Assembly (NCBI RefSeq): GCF_000155735.2
Contig: NC_020908.1
Coordinates: forward strand, 3,477,001 to 3,541,000
Source of the DNA: Octadecabacter arcticus 238
GTDB taxonomy: Bacteria; Pseudomonadota; Alphaproteobacteria; Rhodobacterales; Rhodobacteraceae
Length of the DNA: 64,000 bases
Direction of reading: 5' to 3'
The notes beneath the pieces are model-generated. The model was not told the origin of the DNA, searched no databases, and saw only the letters and a program-made list of their open reading frames with translations. A program made the translations under genes and the position numbers. This document shows positions 1 through 8,714 of the stretch, piece by piece; positions within the stretch are counted from its first letter, which is position 1, and each line of letters starts with the position of its first letter.

Positions 1-532
1 GAGGACCGTAAACGAGTAGGATCAACCATCACCTTCGCCAAAATCCGCCTGAGCGTGGCCAGGCGCATGTGCCAGTGGGACAAACATCTCTCGATGGTGG
101 CGGCCATGTTCCCGGACATAGTTCTTGACCGTGGTTTGCCCGCCTCGAAATTGATGCTCGTCCCGCAGACGTTCAAAAATGCGCTTGGCCGTGTGGCGTT
201 GCTTACGGTTCCGGCTGAGATCGTCTTGCAGCCATTGATCAATGAAGCCGGTAAAGCCATCAAGCTTGGGCCGCTTGATCTTCGCAGTTCGTTGATATCT
301 GGGCGGAACCGAAAAGCTCATCATCTTCTTCACGCTCGCGCGCGATATCCCAAAATGAACGGCTGCTGCTCGTTCGCTCATGCCACCTCGACGTGCGAGG
401 CGGACCTTTCTGTAAAGTTCCACGCTGAAAATACCCCCGCCCTCCCTGAAAACAGAAAAGACTAAAGTGGCAAAGTTTTACTTTGCCTGCAGCAAGATAG
501 TCCTGCCACTTCCGTGGCTCACTTTTGCACTG
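1..532 (-). mobile_element. IS21-family element, one end plus start of istA
   Basis: Partial IS21-type element running off the left edge of the window. It carries the istA start (423, minus strand). The roughly 110 bases before that start hold short repeated blocks (AAAGTGGCA, GCCACTTCC, GTGGCTCACTTTTGCAC), as expected for the multiple terminal repeats of IS21 elements. I place the outer end near 532 because the repeat blocks stop there; this boundary is an estimate. Bases 533-707 show no gene and no clear signal. Confidence 0.6.
22..423 (-). pseudogene. istA: IS21 transposase IstA, N-terminal part, broken
   Basis: N-terminal 133 residues of an IstA transposase. A helix-turn-helix region (about residues 15-35, MSERAAAVHFGISRASVKKM) is followed by the linker leading to the catalytic core. 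The protein breaks off at HAQADFGEG, the first strand of the DDE core, by a stop codon 22 bases from the window edge. In the family the reading frame continues here into the catalytic domain, so a frameshift or nonsense change is likely. The gene cannot give an active transposase as read here. The istB partner is outside the window, if present. Confidence 0.7.
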
Positions 533-707
533 CCGTTCTCAACTGGATATAATTTATTGGATTTAGTCATCCAAAATTGTGCAGAGATAAAACCAACCCC
601 AACCAATGATATTCAGATAAGTGAAGTTGGCCTGCCAGAGCTGATTGATCGCTGTGGTTTAGTCTTTAAACTCGCTGGCGGCCTGGATAGGCGCGATTGA
701 ATTTTAA

Positions 708-994
708 TCAATCGCGCGATATGAAGGCGGGGTTGGTGATCAGGTCGCGCGCCTTCAGCACGCGGTAGACTGAAGCCTCTGATACAAAGTAACTTTCTGT
801 AACTGGGAAGGTCACTGCCAGCTCTCGTGGAGACAACTCTGTCTCTTCCAGCGCCAGTTTCACGACTTTGCGCCGGACCTCGTCAGCACCTCTCATCGAT
901 ACTCCGTATCGACTGCCGGGCGGTGGTACGCGCGATAGATGTCTTTGACGAGACTCTCGCCAGGGCTTTTGCTCGTTCCAGTCGTCTGTCTCAT
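708..994 (-). pseudogene. Deleted remnant of an IS3-family transposase pair
   Basis: Two abutting fragments on the minus strand. 893-994 codes for 33 residues starting MRQTTGTSKSPGESLVKDIY, the start of an IS3-type OrfA. 708-896 overlaps it by ATGA and codes for 62 residues (RRKVVKLALEETELSPREL, YFVSEASVYRVLKA), an internal piece of the matching OrfB. From memory of these families, the rest of OrfA and the first part of OrfB lie between these pieces in an intact element, so an internal deletion has fused them. The catalytic DDE domain is missing. Bases 995-1225 hold no gene that I can support. Confidence 0.65.
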
Positions 995-1225
995 GTCTCG
1001 CTTCTCAGCGGTTACGATGAGCCAACAAAATACTCTTATCAAATTAACCTATTTGGAACCATAAGTGCTGACGTCAGACACACCATGCCAAGCGACTGGC
1101 GTTCGTAATACGATTGCAGTGAGCCAGGGCGCCAGCGCGCCGCGAAATCCTACCTAACAGATAAGCCAAACACATTCCTTGGATAAGATGCTATTGGTTT
1201 CAAAACCCTGACCACGGACAATTTC

Positions 1226-2560
1226 ATGAAACGGATCTACGAACCCCTTGCATACAGCGACCATCCGATACGCGAGAATTTTTGGGCATCTACAATTGCA
1301 GGATCCCGGCCAAAATACCCTTCCCTGCAAGGCGCCGTGCGCACGGAATTTGCCGTCATTGGCGGTGGTTATACGGGTCTTTCCGCGGCGTTGACCTTGG
1401 CTGAGGCGGGCGCAGACGTTGTTTTGTTGGACGCAAATACTCCAGGGTGGGGTGCGTCGGGACGTGCCGGAGGGCTCGTATCAACCGGAAGCGCCAAGAT
1501 CGACGACATCGACATCGTCAAGAAACATGGCCAAGCTGATGCGCGGGTTTTCTTTGATGCAGAACGGGCGTCTGTCGACCTCGTCGAAGAGTATCTTGAT
1601 AAATACCACTTGGATGTTGATCGTCACTCCAAGGGCTACACCTATGTCGCCCATCGTCCAGACGCAGTGGCGGGGCTCAAGGACTATGGAGCTGAATACA
1701 CCGCGCGCTACGGTTTACCATACGAATTTGTGCCAAAACACGAAATGGCGCATCATGGTTTGAACAGTCCAGATTTCTTTGGCGCCGTTCACCTTCCGAT
1801 TGGCTTCGCGCTCAACCCGATGAAATTCGTTCTGGGCCTCACGGCTGCTGCGCATAACGCCGGCGTGCAAATGTACTCGAACTCAGCCGTCACCAAAATC
1901 GCAAACAAAAATGGATATGTTCTGCAAACAGCGCAGGGTCAGGTCCATGCAAAGAAGGTATTGATAGCGACAAATGGGTATTCAAGCGACGATTTGCCGA
2001 ATGCCCTGTCTGGACGATATTTACCGGTCCAGTCCAATATTTTGGTTTCCCGTCCACTGACTGACAGTGAAATTCAAGATCAGGGATGGTGGAGCGAACA
2101 AATGGTATGTGATAGCCGGACGTTGCTACACTACTTTAGGCTGCTGCCGGATAAGCGAATGCTGTTGGGGCTTCGGGGCTCAGTTCGCGTGACGGAGTCT
2201 AGTATGAGACGCACCCGTGCTGTTGCTCGCGCAGATTTCGACCGGATGTTTCCAAAATGGCAGCATGTAGAAACACCATACTTTTGGTCAGGCCTGATTT
2301 GCATGACCCGCAATCTGGTGCCCTTTGCGGGTGCCATCCCTGATATGGACGGTGCCTATGCAGCACTTGGGTATCATGGTGGTGGCATAACCATGGCACC
2401 TTACGCTGGCGCGTTGATCGCAGACCTTGCTCTGGGGCGTAAACGATTACCGCACCCGGATCTTATGCAGCAACCCTTGCGTCGATTTGAACTGGGGCTT
2501 TTGCGACGGGCCTCACTGCCACCTGCGTTCGCTTGGTACCGTTTCAAAGACAGATTCTGA
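1226..2560 (+). CDS. FAD-dependent oxidoreductase, DAO / glycine-D-amino-acid oxidase type
   Basis: A 444-residue flavoprotein of the DAO family, which oxidises amines or amino acids such as gamma-glutamylputrescine, sarcosine or dimethylglycine. The FAD-binding Rossmann motif is clear near residues 42-69 (VIGGGYTGLSAALTLAEAG then VVLLDA). The C-terminal flavin-binding GYHGGGITMAPYAG lies near residue 385. Length and layout fit single-subunit cytosolic oxidases of the PuuB/OrdL group; the substrate cannot be told from sequence. It stands alone: IS debris upstream, rpsU convergent downstream. No strong Shine-Dalgarno precedes the ATG. A role in methylated-amine breakdown with the MttB-family gene 6 kb away is only a guess. 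Confidence 0.8.
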   Translation: MKRIYEPLAYSDHPIRENFWASTIAGSRPKYPSLQGAVRTEFAVIGGGYTGLSAALTLAEAGADVVLLDANTPGWGASGRAGGLVSTGSAKIDDIDIVKKHGQADARVFFDAERASVDLVEEYLDKYHLDVDRHSKGYTYVAHRPDAVAGLKDYGAEYTARYGLPYEFVPKHEMAHHGLNSPDFFGAVHLPIGFALNPMKFVLGLTAAAHNAGVQMYSNSAVTKIANKNGYVLQTAQGQVHAKKVLIATNGYSSDDLPNALSGRYLPVQSNILVSRPLTDSEIQDQGWWSEQMVCDSRTLLHYFRLLPDKRMLLGLRGSVRVTESSMRRTRAVARADFDRMFPKWQHVETPYFWSGLICMTRNLVPFAGAIPDMDGAYAALGYHGGGITMAPYAGALIADLALGRKRLPHPDLMQQPLRRFELGLLRRASLPPAFAWYRFKDRF

Positions 2561-2735
2561 ACACGCCCATTGGGGCGGTTGGTTGGCGTGAACGAGACCC
2601 AATCCCAAATCTCAAAATGCCGTCACCACCATTTTCTATATGCAATGGGACCATGGGGTGACCCACGTCCAATCACACCGCCCCAGACTTTCTACGAAGG
2701 CTTCGACATCCATCAGAGCGACGAGATGATCGAAT

Positions 2736-2936
2736 TTAGCTTTCGCGTTCGAGCTTCTTACGCGCCAATTTACGGGCACGACGGATCGCTTCGGCTTTGT
2801 TTCGCGCCTTTTTCTCGGACGGTTTTTCAAAAGCCTGCTTAAGCTTCATCTCACGAAAAACGCCTTCGCGCTGCAGCTTTTTCTTCAAGGCCCGAAGGGC
2901 TTGGTCTACATTGTTTTCACGAACACTGACTTGCAT
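2736..2936 (-). CDS. rpsU: 30S ribosomal protein bS21
   Basis: 66-residue basic protein with the typical bS21 start [20 protein letters not shown] and a lysine/arginine-rich tail ([15 protein letters not shown]). It sits on the small ribosomal subunit near the anti-Shine-Dalgarno region of 16S rRNA and helps initiation. Length matches alphaproteobacterial bS21. It is a single-gene unit, convergent with the upstream oxidoreductase; the 175 bases between them hold no gene. No clear Shine-Dalgarno is seen before the ATG. Confidence 0.95.
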   Translation of the reverse strand: MQVSVRENNVDQALRALKKKLQREGVFREMKLKQAFEKPSEKKARNKAEAIRRARKLARKKLERES

Positions 2937-3200
2937 GTGGATTCTACCAACTTCTTATGAATATTTCCCGCTTAATCGCAGGATTCCTGCCCGACATCAA
3001 ATGATTTTTCTTTGCAGGAACGGCCGTGACCCCACTTACTTGAAATAAACCATAGGCGTCGGGGTCTAGTCCTAGATTTGAGGGCATCGTTGGCGAGCGT
3101 CACATTCAGCTGACACGTGGTGTCTTACGCGAGACCAAAAATGAGATGCCTAGTGTATTCGACTTTGGCCATGACCACGTCGCGTCCCGCACTTCATCGC

Positions 3201-3236
3201 AAAAAGGGCCGCCTTTCCCTCAAGAAAGCGCGGCCC
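3201..3236 (-). terminator. Rho-independent terminator after icd
   Basis: On the minus strand a stem of GGGCCGC with GCGGCCC (3206-3212 and 3230-3236), extended inside by CTTTC/GAAAG, is followed by a run of five T. It lies about 20 bases past the icd stop. The rest of 2937-3255 shows no gene. Confidence 0.9.
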
Positions 3237-3255
3237 AGTCTTCAATTTGACAACC

Positions 3256-5445
3256 CTAACCGATGATGCCGTTCAAGGTGTTTGACGGGCGCATCACGGC
3301 TTCAGTTCTTGCAGCATCGGTGCGGTAGTAGCCGCCCAAATCTACCGCAGGTCCCTGCACGCTTGCGAGTTCAGAGAGGATGACCGCCTCGCTGTCCGCC
3401 AGTGCTTGGGCAATCGGGGCGAAGTGTTTGGCAAGCGCTGCATCACTCGTCTGAGCCGCCAAAGCGTCGGCCCAATAGCGCGCAAACCAGTAGTGACTGT
3501 TGCGGTTGTCAGGCTCACCCACCTTGCGCGACGGGGAATGCCCGTGGTCCAAAATGCCTTGGGTCGCGACATCGACCGCTTGACCAAGGACACGAGCCTT
3601 TTCGTTGCCTTTGGCATCGGCAAGGAACGTCAGGCTTTCACCCAACGCGCAGAATTCGCCAAGGCTGTCCCAGCGCAGGTGGTTTTCGTCGACAAGCTGT
3701 TGGACGTGCTTGGGCGCAGAACCACCAGCACCGGTTTCAAACAACCCGCCACCGTTCATCAGTTTGACGATGGACAGCATCTTGGCAGAGGTCGCCAGTT
3801 CAAGGATCGGGAACAAATCCGTCAGGTAATCACGCAGCACATTGCCAGTGATCGCAATCGTGTCTTCGCCCTTCGTGATCGTCTCGAATGACACGCGGGT
3901 GGCTTCGCGCGGGGCCATAATGTCAAATTTATCCGCCACGCCTTTGGCGGCCAGAATTGGTTTGACGTAGGCGATCAGTTCGGCGTCGTGGGCACGCGAC
4001 GCGTCCAGCCAAAAAATGGCGCGGCATCCTTCGGCCTTCTGGCGGTCAATGGCAAGATTGACCCAATCTTCTATCGGCGCTTTGCGCGCGGACGCGGAAC
4101 GCCAGATATCGCCAGCCTCAACGATATGTTCGTGCAGCACAGTGCCATCATCGAGGATCATCTGAACGGTGCCGCCTTCGGCAATCTCGAACGTGGTCGG
4201 GTGTGATCCGTATTCTTCCGCCTTTTGCGCCATCAATCCAACATTCTGAACAGTGCCTGCGGTGGCCGGGTTCAGCTTGCCGTTCTCTTTGAAGAACTTG
4301 ATCGTTTCGTCGTAAACGGGCGCATAGGAATTGTCAGGGATCACGCAATTGCTGTCGCCTTCTTTCCCGTCTGGCCCCCAGCCCTTACCGCCTGCACGAA
4401 TAAGCGCGGGCATTGAAGCGTCGATAATCACATCGGACGACACATGCAGGTTGGTGATGCCTTTGTCTGAATCGACCATATACATCGGTGGGCGCGACGC
4501 CATGCAACTATCGATCGCCGCGAGGATCGCAGCGTCGTCTTTGACGCGAGCCAACAGATCGCCAAGACCCGAGTTCGGGTTCACACCAAGGGCCGCCATC
4601 GCATCGCCGTGACTTTCAAAGACTGGTGCGAGGAAGACCGCAACCGCATGGCCAAAGATGATCGGGTCAGAGACCTTCATCATCGTCGCCTTCATATGCA
4701 GCGAAAATAAGGTGCCATCGGCTTTGGTTTTTTCAATCTCGGTCGCAAGGAAGAGCTTGAGAGCAGCCACACTCATGAACGTTGCGTCAACCACTGTGCC
4801 AGCCGGATAAGTGATCCCCTCCTTAAGAACGGTTTCGCCTGTCGCCGTGGTCAGAACGATCTTTACTGTCGCATCTTTCGTCAGCGTGGCCGACGTTTCG
4901 TTCGAGAAAAAATCGCCCCCCGACATCGCCGACACATGGGTTTTACTGTCTGCCGTCCAGTCGCCCATCCGGTGCGGGTTCTGTTGTGCATAGCGTTTCA
5001 CAGCCTTGGCCGCGCGCCGATCAGAGTTGCCTTCGCGCAAAACCGGGTTCACCGCAGACCCTTTTAGGCCATCGTATTTGGCACGCACGGCCTTGTCCGC
5101 GTCAGATTGCGGTGTTTCGGGATAATCTGGCAGCGCAAACCCCTGCGACTGAAGTTCTGTGATCGCGGCGACCAGCTGCGGCACTGAGGCCGAGATATTC
5201 GGGAGTTTGATGACATTCGCATCTGCGGTTTTTACCAATTGGCCCAGTTCGGCCAAATCGTCGGATTGGCGCTGCGCCGCGCTTAGGTTTTCCGGAAAGG
5301 TCGCTAGAATGCGGCCCGCAAGACTGATATCTTTCGTCCCGACTGACACCCCCGCCGCGAGAGCGAATTTCTGAATGATTGGAAGAAACGATGCAGACGC
5401 GAGTTCCGGCGCTTCGTCAACTTTAGTGTAAATGATATCGCTCAT
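3256..5445 (-). CDS. icd: Isocitrate dehydrogenase, NADP, monomeric type
   Basis: Oxidative decarboxylation of isocitrate to 2-oxoglutarate with NADP in the TCA cycle. About 729 residues from [19 protein letters not shown], the size and opening typical of the monomeric IDH-II family, not the 45-kDa dimeric type. Family stretches such as [35 protein letters not shown] and [14 protein letters not shown] are present. I chose the start at 5445 (Met16 of the longer frame from 5490) because the protein family starts there and a GGGGGCCCC stretch precedes it; 5457 (MGAPMSD) is an alternative. Single gene with its own terminator. Paired GTATAC hexamers about 60-75 bases upstream may be a control site. 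Confidence 0.95.
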   Translation of the reverse strand: MSDIIYTKVDEAPELASASFLPIIQKFALAAGVSVGTKDISLAGRILATFPENLSAAQRQSDDLAELGQLVKTADANVIKLPNISASVPQLVAAITELQSQGFALPDYPETPQSDADKAVRAKYDGLKGSAVNPVLREGNSDRRAAKAVKRYAQQNPHRMGDWTADSKTHVSAMSGGDFFSNETSATLTKDATVKIVLTTATGETVLKEGITYPAGTVVDATFMSVAALKLFLATEIEKTKADGTLFSLHMKATMMKVSDPIIFGHAVAVFLAPVFESHGDAMAALGVNPNSGLGDLLARVKDDAAILAAIDSCMASRPPMYMVDSDKGITNLHVSSDVIIDASMPALIRAGGKGWGPDGKEGDSNCVIPDNSYAPVYDETIKFFKENGKLNPATAGTVQNVGLMAQKAEEYGSHPTTFEIAEGGTVQMILDDGTVLHEHIVEAGDIWRSASARKAPIEDWVNLAIDRQKAEGCRAIFWLDASRAHDAELIAYVKPILAAKGVADKFDIMAPREATRVSFETITKGEDTIAITGNVLRDYLTDLFPILELATSAKMLSIVKLMNGGGLFETGAGGSAPKHVQQLVDENHLRWDSLGEFCALGESLTFLADAKGNEKARVLGQAVDVATQGILDHGHSPSRKVGEPDNRNSHYWFARYWADALAAQTSDAALAKHFAPIAQALADSEAVILSELASVQGPAVDLGGYYRTDAARTEAVMRPSNTLNGIIG

Positions 5446-5505
5446 TGGGGCCCCCATGAAATTGGATTTGGCGTAGACTAATCCAAGCATCTCGCGGCGT
5501 CGATA

Positions 5506-5521
5506 GTATACCGCTGTATAC
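5506..5521. promoter_or_regulatory. Paired GTATAC hexamers in the icd / DUF2236 intergenic region
   Basis: GTATACCGCTGTATAC: two self-complementary hexamers 4 bases apart, in the 220 bases between divergent icd (start 5445) and the DUF2236 gene (start 5666). GTATAC cores occur in some GntR-type operators, but no regulator can be named. It could also overlap a -10 element. Confidence 0.3.
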
Positions 5522-5665
5522 GGCGAGCGCCCCCGCTTTTCCGCTCCTCTCAGCTCTCAATGGTTGCGCGCGCCATAGTTTTGCGCCTCAGGTTCAATGG
5601 CCCTGTTGCCCTGCCCGCCGCGCCGACCCATGATGGTTGTGCTTGCAACAGTGTCGGAGGCTGCA

Positions 5666-6517
5666 ATGTCGCGCTGGTCACAAGAAATAGAACGACTTGA
5701 TCCGTCCACAGAGTATGAGCGGATCGTATATCTTCTTGGTGCGTATGAGTTCGCATGGGACATCGAAAAGGCGTTGGAACTTGCGCTGTTTCGCACCTAC
5801 GGCGTCCCGTCGATTTCGGGGCTTTTGTCAAAGACAGGTGCGTTTCGCGATGATACCCAAAAACGGTATGACGACACAGAATTACTGCTGAGCGAGATAG
5901 GGGAGAACGGGCAGGACAGTGACCGTGGGCAGGCAGCTATGGAGCGCATCAATGACATGCATGGCCGCTACCGCATCTCAAATGGTGACATACTTTATGT
6001 TTTGTCGACGTTCGTGACGGAACCAAAACACTGGCTGGACCGGTTCGGCCGCAGACCCCTGACACCACATGAAATCGAGGCCAGCGTGCACTATTATCGC
6101 GCGCTTGGCGCTAAGATGGGGATCAGCGATATCCCACAGGATTTTGATGCCTTTGATGCCTACAAGATCGCATATGAGGCGGAGCATTTCATGTATGCGC
6201 CAACCAATGGCGAAATCGCAGGGGCGGCCCGAGATCTTCTTTTGTCATTTTATCTCCCGCAGCGGCTGGTTCCGTTCTGCCGCCCGATTGTCCATGCCCT
6301 GTGTGATGCACCACTGCGCCAGGCGATGGGGTTTGCGGCCCCTGCCCGCTGGCTCGAACATCTGGTGATCGCCGCCCTCAAAACGCGCGCCAAGGTCCTT
6401 CGGTTTCTACCGGCACGCCGTCGACCCCGCTTGGTGTCCAGACGCCGTAGAAAGACCTACCCCAATGGCTATCGGACAGATCGGCTGGGGACTTTCTTGC
6501 AAGACACGCACAAATGA
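5666..6517 (+). CDS. DUF2236 / MpaB-family oxygenase-like protein
   Basis: 283-residue protein of the DUF2236 family (MpaB / latex-clearing-protein-like, often haem-binding oxygenases or uncharacterised). Typical stretches are ALFRTYGVPSISGLLSKTG, RYRISNGDILYVLSTFV and RFGRRPLTPHEIEASVHYYR, with a basic tail (RRRPRLVSRRRRK). The start at 5666 is chosen over an in-frame start at 5597 because GGAGG lies five bases before it and the family starts near MSRWSQEIERLDP. No signal peptide is evident. It stands divergent from icd and is followed by the IS graveyard, so its context says little about function. Substrate unknown. Confidence 0.75.
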   Translation: MSRWSQEIERLDPSTEYERIVYLLGAYEFAWDIEKALELALFRTYGVPSISGLLSKTGAFRDDTQKRYDDTELLLSEIGENGQDSDRGQAAMERINDMHGRYRISNGDILYVLSTFVTEPKHWLDRFGRRPLTPHEIEASVHYYRALGAKMGISDIPQDFDAFDAYKIAYEAEHFMYAPTNGEIAGAARDLLLSFYLPQRLVPFCRPIVHALCDAPLRQAMGFAAPARWLEHLVIAALKTRAKVLRFLPARRRPRLVSRRRRKTYPNGYRTDRLGTFLQDTHK

Positions 6518-7081
6518 CGGCGCCCAGAATCGATAATCGGGGTGAAGTATAACTGTTCTGTCCCGGATGATCACATTGATTCTCGGCGTTCGGCCTTTTT
6601 CATGGCAAGGTCGGTTTTAGAGGACATTCGGAAGGCGAAACGTGACGCTCGTTCGACTGCAGAGCCAAGCGACGACAACACCGAAGATTAGAGCGGCCAT
6701 TCAAGCCTGCGACGATCCGGCCTGGATGGTGAGTGACCGCTATGGCATTTAGGAGCAGACTGTTTTGAAGTGGCGTCACCGCGACAGTGTCGAAGACCGC
6801 AGTCATACGCCACATCGCTTACAAACGACGCTGAGCCCCGCCCAGGAGAGTGTTGCGGTGGCGTTGCGTAAGACGCTTTTGGTGTCACTTGATGACTTAC
6901 TTGCAGTGGTACGGGAGTTCTTGAATCCGAACGTTTCACGCTCGGGCTTGGATCGATGCCTGCGCCGTCATGGGGTGTGTAATCTGCGCGACCTGAAGGT
7001 CAAAGAGGCAAAGCCAAAGCACAGCGCCTTCAAGGCCTATGAGCCGGGCTACCTGCATATCAACGTTAAATATCTGCCGCA

Positions 7082-7203
7082 CCCTCTCGGGACATTTCCT
7101 TGGGAAATACCCTGCCGGGCAGTGAATGGCGAATGAGACGTCACGCCGTTACCTGTTTGTCGCCATCCGTTGCCCGGCAGGGTATTAAAAATGCCCGAGA
7201 AGG
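7082..7203. repeat. Inverted pair of REP-like hairpin insertions
   Basis: Two related short sequences in opposite orientation, 7082-7124 and 7168-7203, flank about 43 bases of intact transposase code. Both carry the shared block TGCCCGGCAGGGTATT (second copy direct, first copy as complement) and end in CCCGAGA. Each can fold on itself: ATTTCC-TTG-GGAAAT inside GGG/CCC in the first, GGGTATT-AAA-AATGCCC in the second. Their absence from normal IS481 reading frames marks them as insertions; that comparison is from family knowledge. Confidence 0.6.
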
Positions 7204-7322
7204 GATCGCGCCACACGGTGGGTCTTCATTAGTATCTATAACAACAAGACGGCCGCCAATGCCCGACGCTTCCTGCGTGACCTTGAGCGCGCCTGTCCGC
7301 TGATCATTCGCACCATTCTTAC

Positions 7323-7363
7323 GGAGTTGCCAATGATTGCGCCAATGGTTCGAGCAACATTGG
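7323..7363. repeat. Short hairpin-forming insertion in the IS481 pseudogene
   Basis: GCCAATG-a-TTGC (7329-7335, 7337-7340) pairs with GCAA-CATTGGC (7354-7364), giving an 11-bp stem with one bulge and a 13-base loop. It lies where the transposase should read ILTDNGK, so it removes the second catalytic Asp and shifts the frame. Confidence 0.55.
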
Positions 7364-7737
7364 CGACGGTAAGGCGTTCACTGACCGTCTCTTTGGCCTG
7401 CGCAAGCGTGCAACGACTGGCAAACAGGGGTTCGACACGCTGTGCAGCGAACTCGGCATTTACCATCGTTTGACCCCAGCACAATCGCCTCAAACAAACG
7501 GCATGGTTGAGAGAGTCAACGGGCGTATAGAGGATGTCCTCCAAAGCCATCACTTCCGATCTGGGGAAGACCTTAATGCGACGATGCACCGTTATGTATT
7601 GCTCTATAATCAACACCTCCCACAATCTGTTCTTCAGAGCAGAACGCCCTTGCAGGCCATGAATGACCGGCACAAACTTAAACCAGAACTGTCTAAGAAA
7701 AACCCTTACTACCTCACGGGATGTGACACACATTCTC

Positions 7738-8704
7738 TGGCGGAACATCGTTGGCCTGAGGGCTTCGTGTGTCCGTCCTGTGGCACCTGCAAGGGCTGGC
7801 CGTTAAAGCGAAGTCGCGCGACTTGGGAATGTGCCGGTTGCGCACGGCAGACATCCGTGACGGCTGGCACGGTAATGCACAGCAGCCATTTGCCGTTGCG
7901 AATTTGGTGTCTTGCCGCGCACATCATCACCAGCCATTCCAACGGCATGTCAGCGCAGCAACTTCAGGCGCAACTTGGCCTTGGCAGCTACAAGACGGGT
8001 CGCCATCGTCGCTCGGACCGATGGCGCTTCTCGGCGACCTCCTCTTGCAAAAGCTGCGGCGGTCGATGGTCAACCCTGACCGCAACCCCCTGAAAGACCT
8101 TGTCGAAATCGATGAAACAGAGATGCCGTTCCGGTCCCGGCATGATCCCGAGGACCGGCCAAAGGGTGGGCGCAGCCCGGTCGGAAAGATGTTTGTCGTC
8201 TGTGCCGTCGAGTTATCAAGTGACGGACATCCGCGCCGTATCAGGATGAAACACATTCCCGACGGCGCGTCAAAGACGCTGCACGGGTTCATTGGTCAGG
8301 CTGTTGAGCCTGGCGCTCACATCATCACGGACGGCTGGCTCGGTTACGAAAATCCGCCTGCAAACACGCATGAGGCGAAGGTCGTCAGCGGCAAAAAGGC
8401 ACGCGACATACTCCACTGGGTCCACCGCGTGTTCTCCAACCTGAAAACGCGGGCAAAAGGCGTCTTCCACGGCCTCAGAAAGTGCCATCTACAACGCTAT
8501 CTCGACGAATTCGTGTTCCGCTGGAACCGACGGCGACACATGCGAAGCGGCTTCGACACGCTGCTGGGGATCGGTGTTGGTCTCGGGCCAGCGACATATC
8601 GTGATGATCCAATCCACCTCTCAAGCCACAAGGGCGAAGTTCTGCGCCACGTCAACATGTGCGGCAACCGGACTAAAAGGGATAAGCCTATATTCAAGGA
8701 ATGA
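7738..8704 (+). pseudogene. IS1595-family transposase, 5'-truncated and frameshifted
   Basis: Zinc-ribbon start (RWPEGFVCPSCGTCKGWPL with a second pair CAGC), then QTSVTAGTVMHSSHLPLRIW and MSAQQLQAQLGLGSYKT, followed in another frame by LLLQKLRRSMVNPDRNPL, DLVEIDETEMPFRSRHDP, IITDGWLGYENP and LDEFVFRWNRR. The first 15-20 residues are missing, because the reading frame is fused to the end of the IS481 pseudogene. A 42-base hairpin insertion near 7998-8039 shifts the frame. The downstream methyltransferase start is only 10 bases after the stop, so IS sequence may supply its upstream region. Confidence 0.8.
7998..8039. repeat. Short hairpin-forming insertion in the IS1595 pseudogene
   Basis: Nested inverted repeats: GGTCGCC (7998-8004) with GGCGACC (8033-8039), and inside it CGCCATCG (8001-8008) with CGATGGCG (8019-8026). 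It sits between GSYKT and the downstream LLLQKLRR block and causes the frameshift. Confidence 0.5.
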
Positions 8705-8714
8705 AAGATAAGAC

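Larger units (their letters stand above)
6643..7737 (+). pseudogene. IS481-family transposase, degraded
   Basis: Recognisable in several frames: TTTPKIRAAIQACDDPAWM, KWRHRDSVEDRSHTPHR, LDDLLAVVREFLNPNVSRSG, YNNKTAANARRFLRDLE and SPQTNGMVERVNGRIEDVLQ. Damage includes an in-frame TAG (6750-6752, in DRYGI*EQTVLKW), three short insertions that shift the frame (near 7082-7124, 7168-7203 and 7323-7363), and loss of the bases coding the second catalytic Asp region. The fragment between the first two insertions still codes for the expected MANETSRRYLFVAI. The 3' end (TGCDT) runs straight into an IS1595 transposase fragment. Start taken at an upstream GTG; the outer IS ends were not identified. Confidence 0.8.

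Noticed and set aside
467..700. 77-codon frame between the IS21 and IS3 remnants
   Set aside because: No Shine-Dalgarno, no recognisable protein; its first part overlaps the IS21 terminal repeats.
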